A stretch of 34,662 bases of DNA from a virus, in the IMG/VR virus record IMGVR_UViG_3300036715_000070, positions 1 through 34,662 of that record. The stretch is one strand, 5' to 3'. Positions 6,856 to 16,094 of the stretch are shown in pieces. Positions within the stretch are counted from its first letter, which is position 1. The number at the start of each line of letters is the position of its first letter. A model generated the notes under the pieces. That model was not told where the DNA came from. It ran no database searches and saw only the letters and a program-made list of their open reading frames with translations. The position numbers and the translations under genes are program-made.

Positions 6856-8727
6856 ATGGCAGTTTTAACCAAAAAAGAATTTTACGATAGTCAATATGCC
6901 CCCAAAACAGAATGGTCGAGGTATTTTAATGGCAATAATTCGGCTCATTTTAGCTCGGCAAACGCCCCAGAAGACTACAATAGTTTCTTAGCAGGTCAGT
7001 CAACATATAATGGAAATTGGAGTGGAAATAATAAAACAGTTCCAACTGAATCATCGGATAAGAATGCAATGCTTCGTGAGTTTGATAATGCTTATTCAGA
7101 CTACAAAGATGCCGCAAGGGATGCCGAGCAAAAGGAAAGTTTAGCTCAAATCCAAAGCCAAGAGAACGCTAAAACTGCTGCCGCTCAACAAATCGCTGCC
7201 TTAGCTGGAACTGGATTACAAAACAATTTGCAAGCTTCCAATATGCAATTTGCTGGTGGCACACCGAACTTCAACGAACAAACTGGAACTTACAACGCTG
7301 TTGCTGGTGGCATCCAGCAGTTGGCTGGTGGCAGAACAGATCCAGCACTTCTAGCTCTTTCGGCTGAACGCAACTATGGTGCTTCGCCACTTGCGTCTAA
7401 AGTGAATTTTCAAGTCTCCGATGATCAGATATTAAATGATTACAACACGGCTAAGGTAGATCGCTACAAGAGGGTTGTTGAACTTGGCAACACTCAAGCG
7501 GTTGGCATCCAAGAAAGGCTTACAGCAGCGCAAAAACTTCTTGATACTCTGCCAGCCAATAGCGCACAGAGGACTGCCAGCGATGTTTATGTGGACGGAC
7601 TCAAGAAAGATTTAGCCAGCGTGCGTAGTGCAGTTTCAGATGCAACAAGTAAGATTGGTAGCTTTAAACCCCTTGCTGTTGGTTCAACTGAGGCAGCAAA
7701 AGAAATCACTTCCTTCCGATCCTTCTTGCAATTGCCCGAAGAACGAGCCACCCAGCAACTACGCCAGATTGACCCCAATTCCTACGATACCTCGGTAGAG
7801 TTAGGCAAGCGTTATAGGAGTCTTGCTACTGAAGATATTGGCCCAACTAAAACCGCACAGACTGAACAACTTCGTGGTCAGCTTGAGCAGGAAGCAATTA
7901 ACCAACTTGCAATGGGTTCGCAACTTGGCGCGGAAGAACAGAGGCAGTACCAGCAGGCTGCTCGCGGAGCGCAAACCGCTCGCGGTAATATCTTTGGTAT
8001 TGCACCTGCGGTTGAGGAAGCGGTCACAACTGGACTCGCTGGGGAGCAACGTAAACTTGCTCGCTATGGCGCAGCGCAAAGCTTCTTAGGATCTGGCCTA
8101 GCTAGTGGAGATGCCCTTAAAGCTGACTTAGCCTTCCGAGACACGCTACGTCAGAATCGCCTTGGCGCAGCTTCCAATTTCATCGCTGGTGGACCTTCTG
8201 TTTACAACTTAGGCCAAGCACGCACAGCCCAGCAACAGGGTGCGATGCAACAATACATCCAAGCCAACCAAGCGTTGCCTGGTCAATTCGGGCAGGCGCA
8301 ATCTACGGCATCGCCTTTCTACCAGACTGTGGATCAAGGCATTCCTGTTTCGCTACAGAACGCTTTTGCAAACCTTTATGGCTCGCAGGCTAATTATGCT
8401 TCAAGCGTATATGGCACACAAGTCAATGCAATTTCTAGGCAGCCAAGTGGAGCGCAAAATTTTGCTACAATTGCTGGTGGGGTTAAGGATCTTGCTGGAG
8501 CGGCTGGAAGTGTAGCAAGCATGGGATTCATGTGTTGGGTTGCTCGCGAAGTTTACGGCATAGACAATCCTAAATGGCTACAATTTAGGGAGTGGATGTT
8601 GACTAAGGCATCAGACAACTTGAGAAACTTCTACATCGAGTATGGAGAAAGAATTGCTGAATCCATACGAAACAAGCCAAAGATAAAGGCAATCATCCGC
8701 AAGTGGATGGATGGAAAGATAAAATAA
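6856..8727 (+). CDS. Large internal virion protein with CFI-box-like C-terminus
   Basis: The 623-residue protein is Ala/Gln/Gly-rich and mainly helical up to about residue 555, a composition typical of ejection or DNA-channel proteins. The last about 65 residues are different: they begin CWVAREVYGIDNPKWLQFRE and continue with helices rich in Arg, Lys and Trp. This matches the CFI-box-CTERM type domain found at the end of many phage and bacterial surface proteins, where the initial Cys sits after a small hydrophobic stretch (SVASMGFM). Function of that domain is unknown to me. Its neighbours suggest it belongs to the virion core. Confidence 0.75.
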   Translation: MAVLTKKEFYDSQYAPKTEWSRYFNGNNSAHFSSANAPEDYNSFLAGQSTYNGNWSGNNKTVPTESSDKNAMLREFDNAYSDYKDAARDAEQKESLAQIQSQENAKTAAAQQIAALAGTGLQNNLQASNMQFAGGTPNFNEQTGTYNAVAGGIQQLAGGRTDPALLALSAERNYGASPLASKVNFQVSDDQILNDYNTAKVDRYKRVVELGNTQAVGIQERLTAAQKLLDTLPANSAQRTASDVYVDGLKKDLASVRSAVSDATSKIGSFKPLAVGSTEAAKEITSFRSFLQLPEERATQQLRQIDPNSYDTSVELGKRYRSLATEDIGPTKTAQTEQLRGQLEQEAINQLAMGSQLGAEEQRQYQQAARGAQTARGNIFGIAPAVEEAVTTGLAGEQRKLARYGAAQSFLGSGLASGDALKADLAFRDTLRQNRLGAASNFIAGGPSVYNLGQARTAQQQGAMQQYIQANQALPGQFGQAQSTASPFYQTVDQGIPVSLQNAFANLYGSQANYASSVYGTQVNAISRQPSGAQNFATIAGGVKDLAGAAGSVASMGFMCWVAREVYGIDNPKWLQFREWMLTKASDNLRNFYIEYGERIAESIRNKPKIKAIIRKWMDGKIK

Positions 8728-8730
8728 TTT

Positions 8731-9519
8731 ATGGCAGTTAATGCTTTAGGACTAGATCCGCAAGACCCACTTATTCCTATGCCTTGGCAGATGGATAGCA
8801 TAAGAGCATATCGCGCAAGTAAGGCTATGCAGGCCGAAGAAGATGCGCTCAAGATGGAGAAGCTTCGTCAGGAAGTAACAAAAGGTTACGATGAAACCCC
8901 CAAGGGAAAGGCAGGCAAGGCAGCCGATTTAACAGCATTTCTTGAACAAGAAAAACAAAAGGAATACGGCATTCCTATTGGCGAACAAATGGGCGCAAGA
9001 ATGACAGCGCAAGGAGGTCCAAGCATACTTGAGGCAACCAAAATGCAAGGCGAGCTTGATGTCGAATCCAAAATGAGGCAGGCTAGAGTTGCTTCAATAG
9101 AGAACTCTCTGGCTGGAGGAAAATCATTGCTTCCTACTGCGGATGTTGGCATGGGCGGAGTCAAGCAAACTGTTCTTGCATCAGAGGCTGGAAAAACTGG
9201 CGCAAATATCTATGGTCAAATTTATCAAAGCCAAGTACCTAGGCTTGCCGACACATATATTGCCGAAGGATATGATCGCGATACTGCTGTAAGAATGGCT
9301 AGCGCAGATGTTAGGAAGGAACTTGTAAAGGCATCAACAGGTGGCAAGGTTATTTTAGCTGTTGGTGATGGAACTATCTCATATTCAAATGAAGAGGCTG
9401 AAAGAAAGTGGAGAGATCCGCAAACTCCTAAAGTTATCAAAACACAATTAAATTCTATTTTCGGACAACAAGAAGAACCTCAAGCCGCAAGCTGGATCAA
9501 ATCAAGACTAGGTAGATAA
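8731..9519 (+). CDS. Hypothetical internal virion protein, 262 aa
   Basis: This helical, charged protein is rich in Lys, Glu, Gln and Ala, with a long amphipathic helix at about residues 25-75 (KAMQAEEDALKMEKLRQEV) and a beta-type segment near GGKVILAVGDGTISYSNEE. No known domain is recognised. It is wedged between two large internal proteins with spacings of 3 and 1 bases, so it is certainly part of the late structural operon. An ejection or core role is inferred only from that. Confidence 0.7.
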   Translation: MAVNALGLDPQDPLIPMPWQMDSIRAYRASKAMQAEEDALKMEKLRQEVTKGYDETPKGKAGKAADLTAFLEQEKQKEYGIPIGEQMGARMTAQGGPSILEATKMQGELDVESKMRQARVASIENSLAGGKSLLPTADVGMGGVKQTVLASEAGKTGANIYGQIYQSQVPRLADTYIAEGYDRDTAVRMASADVRKELVKASTGGKVILAVGDGTISYSNEEAERKWRDPQTPKVIKTQLNSIFGQQEEPQAASWIKSRLGR

Positions 9520-9520
9520 A

Positions 9521-12500
9521 ATGGCTGAAGCCCCAATACAGGAGCTATCTTCAGCTAATAGGATAAGAGAACTAGCTGGAATGCCAATTGAGGCACAACC
9601 AGCCCCAAGGCAAGAAGAACCTCCAGCGTGGAGTGAGATTAAGGATTCCGAAGACTACAAGACTCTTACCTATCCAGAGCAAGTTAATCTAGCTCGCCAA
9701 TGGGGTGCTGAAACAAAACAATACGCCGCGTCCCTACAGGACTACACGCCAGAGCAGGATGCCCAGATAGATGATTTTGTAAACAAGGATGCGGTTGATG
9801 TACCAGTAGAAGCAAAGGCAATTGCTGGACTAGCTGGATTGGCAAAAGGGGCTGGATCTACTGCTGGAGGAATTGGTGGTGCGGTTTTAGGTGGAGCGGG
9901 TGGAATGCTTGTTGGCGGTCCTTTCGGAGCAGCAGTTGGTGCAGGGGCTGGAGGAGCAGGTGGTGCGCTCGCTGGAGGCGAAATTGTTGAAAGGGGTCTT
10001 AACAAATTATTTCCAACAAAAGTTCCAATTTCAGAGCAACTTGCACCAGGTTATGCTGCCGCTGGTGAATATACCATACCAGTTGTAACTGGAGCAGTGG
10101 GTGGCGCACAGCTTGTCCAAGCAAGCAAAACACTTTTTAGGGAACTAGGGGTAAGGCGTGGAGCCGAGGAAATAGCTAAGGCACTAGTTGTACCTGCTGG
10201 TGTTGGTGCTGGGGCTGGAACTGGAGTTAGGGCGATTACTGGTCAAGAAATTACTCCTGGTACAGTTGGTCAAGATGCTTTTTATGGTGCGCTATTCGCT
10301 GGTCTAGGCAGCGGAACAAGAGTTAAGGGATATAACAGAGAACAAGCAATTGCGCTGAATGAAAAAGTTAAGGCTGGCAAGGCTACCGAAGCGGAATACC
10401 GCGATTGGAATGGCATACTGGCTGAAGCACAGAAAACTGGAGCCAGGGGAGTTGAGTCAGCGAAACGCACAACAGTTGATCTGGCTGGAAGACAGGTATT
10501 TGAGAAGACTGATCTTACAACCCCTCCAATGCGTCCAATGCCAACTGCCGAGTTACCACCAATACGACCAGCAGGATTGCCAGAATCTGGTGTGCGCGGG
10601 AACGTGCGCGGGACACAGGCTGATACGGCAGAGATGCAACGGCGTGGAATACCAAGCGAATTTCAAGAGAGCCTAATTGATCTTGATTACACACCAACAA
10701 GGCCAACAGTATTTACAATTGAATCTCAAGGTGGAGTTCTTGCCCCTAAGCCTAGCACTATGGTTGCACAAGAACCTATTGCCACACAGCCAACCAAGGA
10801 ACCATTGCAAGGCGAGATTGTAAGCGAAGGTCAGCTTGTCACGCCCAAGACGCAGTTGCCTAGTACGGAGAGGTTGGCGTTGCCAACTCCTCAAATTGAA
10901 TCAACTAAAGCAATTGAGAATGTATTACCAGCAGAACTTGAAGACTTAATGTCAAGAAGAGGACAAGCACGAAATAAAGTCAAGGGAGTTAATTTTACAG
11001 CAAAAGATGAGGCCAGATTTAAGGAACTTGTACAAGAGAATCGAGAAAAATTATTTGAAACAGTGGACATTAAGAATGATCCAGTTGTGGGAAATGACAT
11101 ATATGGATCACAAATTCAACAGTCAAAACGAGGAACATTTTACACAATAGAAAATGGAAGGGTAAGAACTGGTCCAGCGTTTTCGCCAGCTACGCCTGCC
11201 CCAACCATCCCTCGCCCTATGGGTGGCAAGGCTGGTGAGGCTGGATTCATCGTATCAGATGTTCAAGAAGGCGCGGCTAAGGTAGCAAAGAAGTGGCTTA
11301 CTACTGAAGGCAATCTTCCTAAAGAGATGTTTGACATCATGGAGTCTAAGGGATCGCGCACGCAGGCGATGCTCAAGCAGATTGATTTTACGCTCAAAGA
11401 CTTGGCTAAAGAAGCGAGGATTTTAAATGGTAAGCCCAGACTTACGCCAGAGCAATCTGGTCAGCTAGACCAATTCCTGCGCGGTGCTACTGATGCGACT
11501 ACACTTCCAGAATCCATCCAGCCAATAGCAAATCAAATGCGTAGGCAGTTGGATAACCTATCTGAAGGTCTTATTCAAGAAGGTACATTCTCGCAGGAGG
11601 TTGGGGCATCTGGGTTAAGCAAGGCCGACATCGTCAGAATGAACAAGGAACAATATCTTACTCGTTCTTATGAGAGAGAAGATAATCCTAAATACAATGT
11701 AGAACTTGTGAAGAAGCGAGATCCAAAGAGATTTGCAATAGCAGAGAATTTTGTAAGAACTCAAATGAAAGAAATAAACCCAGCCGTTACAGAGGCTGAG
11801 GTACAAGGTCAGATCAAGGTGTATATTGAGGGTGGCAAGGACAAGCCGTTTGAATCCTTAATTCAAGCGTCTGGGATTGGGAAGAAGCTTGGCATTACAA
11901 AGGCAAGGCAAGATATTCCAGAGCAGATCCGATACCTGATGGGCGAGTACACCGATCCAGTAATCAATTACGCCAGGTCAGCAAGCAAGATGATCAATCT
12001 TCTGCAATCACAGAGGCAGTTGAATGAGCTAAAGAATTTTGGGGTTGCCAACAAGTTGTTCTTTGAAAGACCTACTGGCAATGCAGCCACACAGATTGCA
12101 GCAGACGGCTCGGACACTCGCTCGCCATTAAATGGATTGTACGCAGAGAAGGAACTTGTCGATGCAATTGAGAATTTTGAGATGATGCATAAGGGCGGGA
12201 CAATGTACCAGCTTTACTCGATGGCTAATGCCTGGGTGAAGTGGGGTAAGACAGTTGGAAGCATTCAGGCTCAGTTTAGAAATCCTATTTCAAACGTATT
12301 GATTGAAGTGGCAAATGGGAACATAGCGTTTGGTGGAAGCCTAAAACCAATTAAAACAGTTTTGGCTGAGTTTGGCGTGCCGAGCATGGACACCAAAGAA
12401 GGTCGCGCCTATCTAACTAGAGCAACCCAGCTTGGTGTTTACGACAATACTGTTCTAAATGAGTTCACCCAGATGCTGAAGGACGCACAGCAGTACAAGG

Positions 12501-13900
12501 GTTCAACAATGGACTTTGCCGAGGAGTTGGCTGGGAAGACTGTAAGTCGTGTTGGAAGCCGTGTTGGAACTGGAGCAGGCATGATAAAGAGAGGCGCAAA
12601 GAACACCATTGATACGCTGAACAAGACCTACCGCGCTGGGGATAATTTATTCAAGCTGATGGCGTGGGAGAATGAAACAAAACAATTGATGGATGGCAGG
12701 AAAATATCACGCCAAGAGGCAGAGGTTATTGGAGCCGAGCGTGTGAAGAATACTAGGCCAACTTATTCGCGTGTGCCTAAACTCATTAAGGCATTAAGAC
12801 TTCAACCTATATTTGGAAACTTTATATCTTGGCCGTCTGAAATGCTAAGGTGTCTTCCCAATACAGTTAGGTATGCGGCAGAAGACTTGAAAACGCCTGG
12901 TATGCGTAAGTATGGAATCAGCAGGATGATGTACATGATCGCAGCCACAACAGCAATAGTTGGCATTACTAAACTTGGTATGTGGGCAACTGATTTTACT
13001 GGAAGAAAGATGACCGCATTAAGACGCTTTGTTGCACCCTATCAAAAGAATGCTTCTCTTATGCCCACAGGATCGGATGGCAAGGATGTTGGATACGTTG
13101 ATCTTTCATATACCGATCCATACGAAGTTATGCGTGGGCCATTTCAAGCAGTTATGTCTGGAAGAGATCCAGAGGATTCAATTTATGGTGCTATAAAAGA
13201 ATTCCTTGAGTCCTATATTGGTCCGAGCATTCTAGCCAATTCAATAGCTTCTGCGATCTATGGCAAGACTCCACAGGGTAGATCAATTCGCAATCCCCAA
13301 GACACGTTCTTAGATCAAAGACTAGACGATATTTCATATCTCTTACGGCAAAACGAGCCAGCAACAGTATCTCAAATCCGTAGAATTGGTTACGCTCTGA
13401 CAGGCCAACCCGATACATCCGTCTCTAAATATGGTCGCGTGTACAAGCCATCAGAGGAGTTATCTGCATTATTCGGTATCCGTCCTCAGTCTCTAAACAT
13501 ATCAAAGGCACTAGAATCAAAGGCATCTAGGTTCAATACGAACATGACAGATGTTGGGCGGATATTCACAGAGACTTACGGCGCGGTTGGCAATGTCCCA
13601 GAATCAAAGATTCGTGAACAATTCTCTAAGATGGAGAATCGCCGTAGGGTTATGTTCGATGAGGCCAATAAGGATTTCCACGCATCTATGGTGCTTGGCC
13701 TTAGCCGATCAGAAGCAATTTCAGCTATGCGTGTTGGTGGACTTAGTGGTGACAATGCTGTTGCAATAGCAAACAATAAGTACAGGGACTACAGAATAAG
13801 CAAGTCTCTGTCCAAACAGATGCGCCGTGAGTTATCACCAGAAGAAATGCAAAAGCGTCAAGACATAGGCCGAGAGCTTATGATGAAACAGGGAGAGTAA
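9521..13900 (+). CDS. Giant internal/ejection protein with glycine-zipper membrane segment (1459 aa)
   Basis: This is the longest gene. Residues about 102-153 form a glycine-zipper stretch (AVLGGAGGMLVGGPFGAAVG), able to insert into a membrane. The middle (about 330-500) is Pro/Thr/Gln-rich and low in complexity. The rest is a long helical region with a further hydrophobic segment near residue 1135 (MIAATTAIVGITKLGMW). Its size and position resemble T7 gp16-type ejection proteins or large polyvalent (LPD-type) proteins; the C-terminal part (NTYRAGDNLFKLMAWENE and onward) looks LPD38-like. I see no transglycosylase motif. It probably forms the trans-envelope DNA channel with the 623- and 262-residue proteins. 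Confidence 0.75.
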   Translation: MAEAPIQELSSANRIRELAGMPIEAQPAPRQEEPPAWSEIKDSEDYKTLTYPEQVNLARQWGAETKQYAASLQDYTPEQDAQIDDFVNKDAVDVPVEAKAIAGLAGLAKGAGSTAGGIGGAVLGGAGGMLVGGPFGAAVGAGAGGAGGALAGGEIVERGLNKLFPTKVPISEQLAPGYAAAGEYTIPVVTGAVGGAQLVQASKTLFRELGVRRGAEEIAKALVVPAGVGAGAGTGVRAITGQEITPGTVGQDAFYGALFAGLGSGTRVKGYNREQAIALNEKVKAGKATEAEYRDWNGILAEAQKTGARGVESAKRTTVDLAGRQVFEKTDLTTPPMRPMPTAELPPIRPAGLPESGVRGNVRGTQADTAEMQRRGIPSEFQESLIDLDYTPTRPTVFTIESQGGVLAPKPSTMVAQEPIATQPTKEPLQGEIVSEGQLVTPKTQLPSTERLALPTPQIESTKAIENVLPAELEDLMSRRGQARNKVKGVNFTAKDEARFKELVQENREKLFETVDIKNDPVVGNDIYGSQIQQSKRGTFYTIENGRVRTGPAFSPATPAPTIPRPMGGKAGEAGFIVSDVQEGAAKVAKKWLTTEGNLPKEMFDIMESKGSRTQAMLKQIDFTLKDLAKEARILNGKPRLTPEQSGQLDQFLRGATDATTLPESIQPIANQMRRQLDNLSEGLIQEGTFSQEVGASGLSKADIVRMNKEQYLTRSYEREDNPKYNVELVKKRDPKRFAIAENFVRTQMKEINPAVTEAEVQGQIKVYIEGGKDKPFESLIQASGIGKKLGITKARQDIPEQIRYLMGEYTDPVINYARSASKMINLLQSQRQLNELKNFGVANKLFFERPTGNAATQIAADGSDTRSPLNGLYAEKELVDAIENFEMMHKGGTMYQLYSMANAWVKWGKTVGSIQAQFRNPISNVLIEVANGNIAFGGSLKPIKTVLAEFGVPSMDTKEGRAYLTRATQLGVYDNTVLNEFTQMLKDAQQYKGSTMDFAEELAGKTVSRVGSRVGTGAGMIKRGAKNTIDTLNKTYRAGDNLFKLMAWENETKQLMDGRKISRQEAEVIGAERVKNTRPTYSRVPKLIKALRLQPIFGNFISWPSEMLRCLPNTVRYAAEDLKTPGMRKYGISRMMYMIAATTAIVGITKLGMWATDFTGRKMTALRRFVAPYQKNASLMPTGSDGKDVGYVDLSYTDPYEVMRGPFQAVMSGRDPEDSIYGAIKEFLESYIGPSILANSIASAIYGKTPQGRSIRNPQDTFLDQRLDDISYLLRQNEPATVSQIRRIGYALTGQPDTSVSKYGRVYKPSEELSALFGIRPQSLNISKALESKASRFNTNMTDVGRIFTETYGAVGNVPESKIREQFSKMENRRRVMFDEANKDFHASMVLGLSRSEAISAMRVGGLSGDNAVAIANNKYRDYRISKSLSKQMRRELSPEEMQKRQDIGRELMMKQGE

Positions 13901-14623
13901 ATGGCTAAGTTCGACATCTCTGGATCTTCGTCACGCCAAACTGGTTTGGGCCAGCAGGATCGCAACAACGCGATCCGCATGGAGTTTGAGCCTTATACTA
14001 AACCGCCAGAACAGACAGCAAGGATTGAACCTATGAGTGAATACGTCAAGCCACCAACAGCACCAGAGCAACAGGCTCCTGGTGGACTTCCCTTGCCATT
14101 ACAAACAGTAGAGTGGGAGAGTCGCAAGGATAAGCAGGGCAATCTTGCAGTCTATAAACTACCCTCTGGTGATATGGGCGGGAACTACGAGGTTGCGGGT
14201 ATCAATGACCGCTACCATCCAGAGGCGTTTAAGGCTATATCTTCTCTCCCTCCGCAGGAAAGGGCTAGTGCAGCGGCTGAGTACATCCAAGGCTATACCG
14301 CGCCACTTGTCGAAAGATTGCCACAAGCACTTCAGCCATTCACGCAGGACATGGCGTTTAATCGTGGTCTTGGTGGGGCAACTAAATACCTACAGCAAGG
14401 ATTAAACACGCTGGGTATGAGTGTGAAGGTTGATGGCGGCATGGGACCAAAGACACTGGAAGCAATCAACCAGGTCAATCCTAGGGCGTTGATGCAGGCC
14501 GCAAGCAAAGCACAGTTAGATGACGAATATCGAATGGCTGAGAAAAACCCAGATAGAAAGAAGTTTCTAAATGGGTTGGAGAGCAGGATTAGGAATAGAT
14601 TGTCAACCTTTGGACAAGGTTAG
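13901..14623 (+). CDS. GH108-like N-acetylmuramidase with peptidoglycan-binding C-terminus
   Basis: It starts directly after the preceding stop with GGGAGAG as ribosome site. Residues 1-70 are a disordered Pro/Gln-rich leader. The muramidase-type core begins at about residue 70 with VEWESRKDKQGNLAVYKLP, where Glu73 is the likely catalytic acid, and continues through GGNYEVAGINDRYHPEAF. The end holds LGMSVKVDGGMGPKTLEAIN (about 171-190), the family's peptidoglycan-binding helix-turn. It would cut the glycan backbone. The leader and late-operon place suggest a virion-carried or ejected lysin, but it may also be the endolysin, since no other is seen. It ends 4 bases into a convergent gene. Confidence 0.8.
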   Translation: MAKFDISGSSSRQTGLGQQDRNNAIRMEFEPYTKPPEQTARIEPMSEYVKPPTAPEQQAPGGLPLPLQTVEWESRKDKQGNLAVYKLPSGDMGGNYEVAGINDRYHPEAFKAISSLPPQERASAAAEYIQGYTAPLVERLPQALQPFTQDMAFNRGLGGATKYLQQGLNTLGMSVKVDGGMGPKTLEAINQVNPRALMQAASKAQLDDEYRMAEKNPDRKKFLNGLESRIRNRLSTFGQG

Positions 14624-15000
14624 CGAGTTGCCCATCCCTGCCTTACTGTGGTTGATCCAGCAGTAAAAGAATTAACTGGACCAATATAGCAGGATGCAAC
14701 TTTTTCGGTTAGTCCATCATTTGAAACAAATGCATTACCAGCGCGAACCACAACACTATTATCCTCTCGAATATATGTTGATCCAATGTGCTGACAGACT
14801 CGGCCATCTTGATAAATAAATCTACTACCAGACTTAAATATCAAACCATCTTCAGTCATAATAACATTTCCCGCCCGATGAACATTCCCACCTCCACGAT
14901 AAACACCTCCGATGAAATCATTCATCTCAGTTTCATCATCTTCCCCCATCACCGATGCCATCAGCATCGCCGTTACTGCAATCATTGTTATCGCTTTCAT
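14620..15000 (-). CDS. Secreted 15-residue-repeat protein, lone antisense gene
   Basis: I chose the ATG at 15000, which gives a clean signal peptide (MKAITMIAVTAMLMASVMG) and 126 residues. The open frame runs further upstream (to 15171) over an unrelated gene. After an acidic spacer the protein is built of 15-residue units at about 42-55, 56-70, 71-85, 86-100 and a degenerate fifth. The pattern is small-x-Gly-[Asn/Ser]-x-aromatic-[Ile/Val]-x-x-Asp-Gly, as in KSGSRFIYQDGRVCQ and RAGNAFVSNDGLTEK. This predicts a stacked beta fold outside the cytoplasm, with Cys70 and Cys104 able to pair. It is the only minus-strand gene in the left 26 kb, so a moron-like role on the infected cell surface is possible. 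No family recognised. Confidence 0.65.
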   Translation of the reverse strand: MKAITMIAVTAMLMASVMGEDDETEMNDFIGGVYRGGGNVHRAGNVIMTEDGLIFKSGSRFIYQDGRVCQHIGSTYIREDNSVVVRAGNAFVSNDGLTEKVASCYIGPVNSFTAGSTTVRQGWATR

Positions 15001-15028
15001 GTAAAAACTCTGTACCTTAAATAAAGCC

Positions 15029-15418
15029 ATGTCAAACAAATTATCTTCGCGCCAAGTGGGTGCGGTAGGCGTGGCCAGGGTAACTGGTGCGTTACTGCGG
15101 TGCGGGTACAACGTGCTTGCGCCTATAGAAGACTTCTCTGGGTACGATTTGGTTGCGGAGAAAGACGGCAAGTTTTACCGCATACAAGTTAAGACCGCGC
15201 AGGTGATGGAGCCTAATAGAACCAAGTACAGGTTCACAACAGCGTGTGGGAATGGATTAAATTCTGCCAAGAGATTGATTACTGGCGTGGATTATGTAGC
15301 GTGCTGGGCTATGAGTGACGATTTGTTCTGGCTAATCCCAATTGCAAAATGCAAAACCATTACCACTAAACTTTGCCCCTCGACAGGACAGAGTTGGCGG
15401 GTATTTTCAAGCCTGTGA
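15029..15418 (+). CDS. PD-(D/E)XK nuclease, group I intron-endonuclease/resolvase-like
   Basis: The 129-residue protein has the core of a PD-(D/E)XK nuclease: an N-terminal helix with RQVGAVGVARVTGALLRCGY, then SGYDLVAEKDGKFYRIQVKT, where Asp40 and the Gln53-x-Lys55 pair are the expected metal-binding and catalytic positions. The Gln variant of the (D/E)XK motif is known in group I intron-associated and related small nucleases. It opens the replication/recombination operon, 28 bases from the divergent secreted gene, and overlaps the next gene. It could process recombination intermediates or degrade host DNA. Confidence 0.7.
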   Translation: MSNKLSSRQVGAVGVARVTGALLRCGYNVLAPIEDFSGYDLVAEKDGKFYRIQVKTAQVMEPNRTKYRFTTACGNGLNSAKRLITGVDYVACWAMSDDLFWLIPIAKCKTITTKLCPSTGQSWRVFSSL

Positions 15419-15594
15419 CCGACAAAGAAGCGTGGGCTAAATTCGAGGATGGGCTGAAGGATGTTACCTCTATGGAGGAGGCATTGGCGTGGGTGAAGAA
15501 GAACCAGGCTATTGTGGAAAAGTTAAGCATTCGGGCAATGATCCGCAATTTCAACGATGATATAAGTCGGGCAAATAAATCTTGGCGTAATTAA
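15415..15594 (+). CDS. Hypothetical protein, about 59 aa
   Basis: The preferred start is GTG at 15415, which overlaps the preceding stop as GTGA, the coupling used all through this operon. A TTG at 15373 in the same frame would add 14 residues but has no ribosome site. The product is a small, charged, helical protein (AWAKFEDGLKDVTSMEEALA, then KKNQAIVEKLSIRAMIRNFN). No domain is recognised. It may assist the nuclease upstream. Confidence 0.55.
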   Translation: MTDKEAWAKFEDGLKDVTSMEEALAWVKKNQAIVEKLSIRAMIRNFNDDISRANKSWRN

Positions 15595-15601
15595 AATTTA
15601 G

Positions 15602-15631
15602 TTGACACGTATTGGCTCACCTCGCTAGACC
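15602..15631 (+). promoter_or_regulatory. Possible sigma70-type promoter
   Basis: A perfect TTGACA box lies at 15602-15607 in the gap before the resolvase gene, preceded by an AT-rich stretch (AATTAAAATTTAG). At 18 bases there is only a weak -10 (TAGACC). This is one of few non-coding gaps in the operon, which favours a real site, but the poor -10 keeps confidence low. Confidence 0.3.
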
Positions 15632-15637
15632 CGATGG

Positions 15638-16081
15638 ATGGGAAAAATCAATAGTAGGGCGAAAGGTGCAGCAGGGGAGAGAGAGTTAGCAAGTTACTTG
15701 CGCGAACAGGGTTGGCAGAAGGCTAGGCGCAGTCAGCAATACGCAGGCAATCCAGAGGGTGGTAGTGGGGATGTGGTTTGCGCGAACTTTCCATTTCACA
15801 TCGAGGGCAAGCGTTGCCAAGCATTAAAGCCAGAGGATTGGATGGCGCAGGCCAAGCGTGATTGCCCAGAGGGAAAGATCCCAGCGGTATTCTTTAGGCG
15901 CAATGGTCGCAAGGAATGGCTTGTTATCCTAACCGCAGATAGCGTGTGCGAATTAGCTAGACAGATCGCGCCTTCAGATGTGAAGATCGAATATATGCCA
16001 ACGATTGCTAGGGGATTTTACGTCAACACGCCAGAAGATTTAGAACGACTTCAACCCACAACAATAAACCCAAATAAATAA
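15638..16081 (+). CDS. PD-(D/E)XK Holliday-junction-resolvase-like nuclease
   Basis: Residues 5-30 (NSRAKGAAGERELASYLREQ) match the start of phage resolvase-like PD-(D/E)XK nucleases with Glu14. Asp45 sits in GGSGDVVC and the Glu56-x-Lys58 motif in FPFHIEGKRC, giving a complete active site. A C-terminal segment with VNTPEDLERL closes the domain. Such small nucleases cut branched DNA before packaging or in recombination. It precedes the SSB-like gene by 13 bases. A second ATG at 15634 is out of frame. Confidence 0.8.
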   Translation: MGKINSRAKGAAGERELASYLREQGWQKARRSQQYAGNPEGGSGDVVCANFPFHIEGKRCQALKPEDWMAQAKRDCPEGKIPAVFFRRNGRKEWLVILTADSVCELARQIAPSDVKIEYMPTIARGFYVNTPEDLERLQPTTINPNK

Positions 16082-16094
16082 AGGAGACACTACA

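Noticed and set aside
15001-15171. N-terminal extension of the secreted repeat protein
   Set aside because: It runs antisense over the nuclease gene, while the ATG at 15000 starts directly with a signal peptide.
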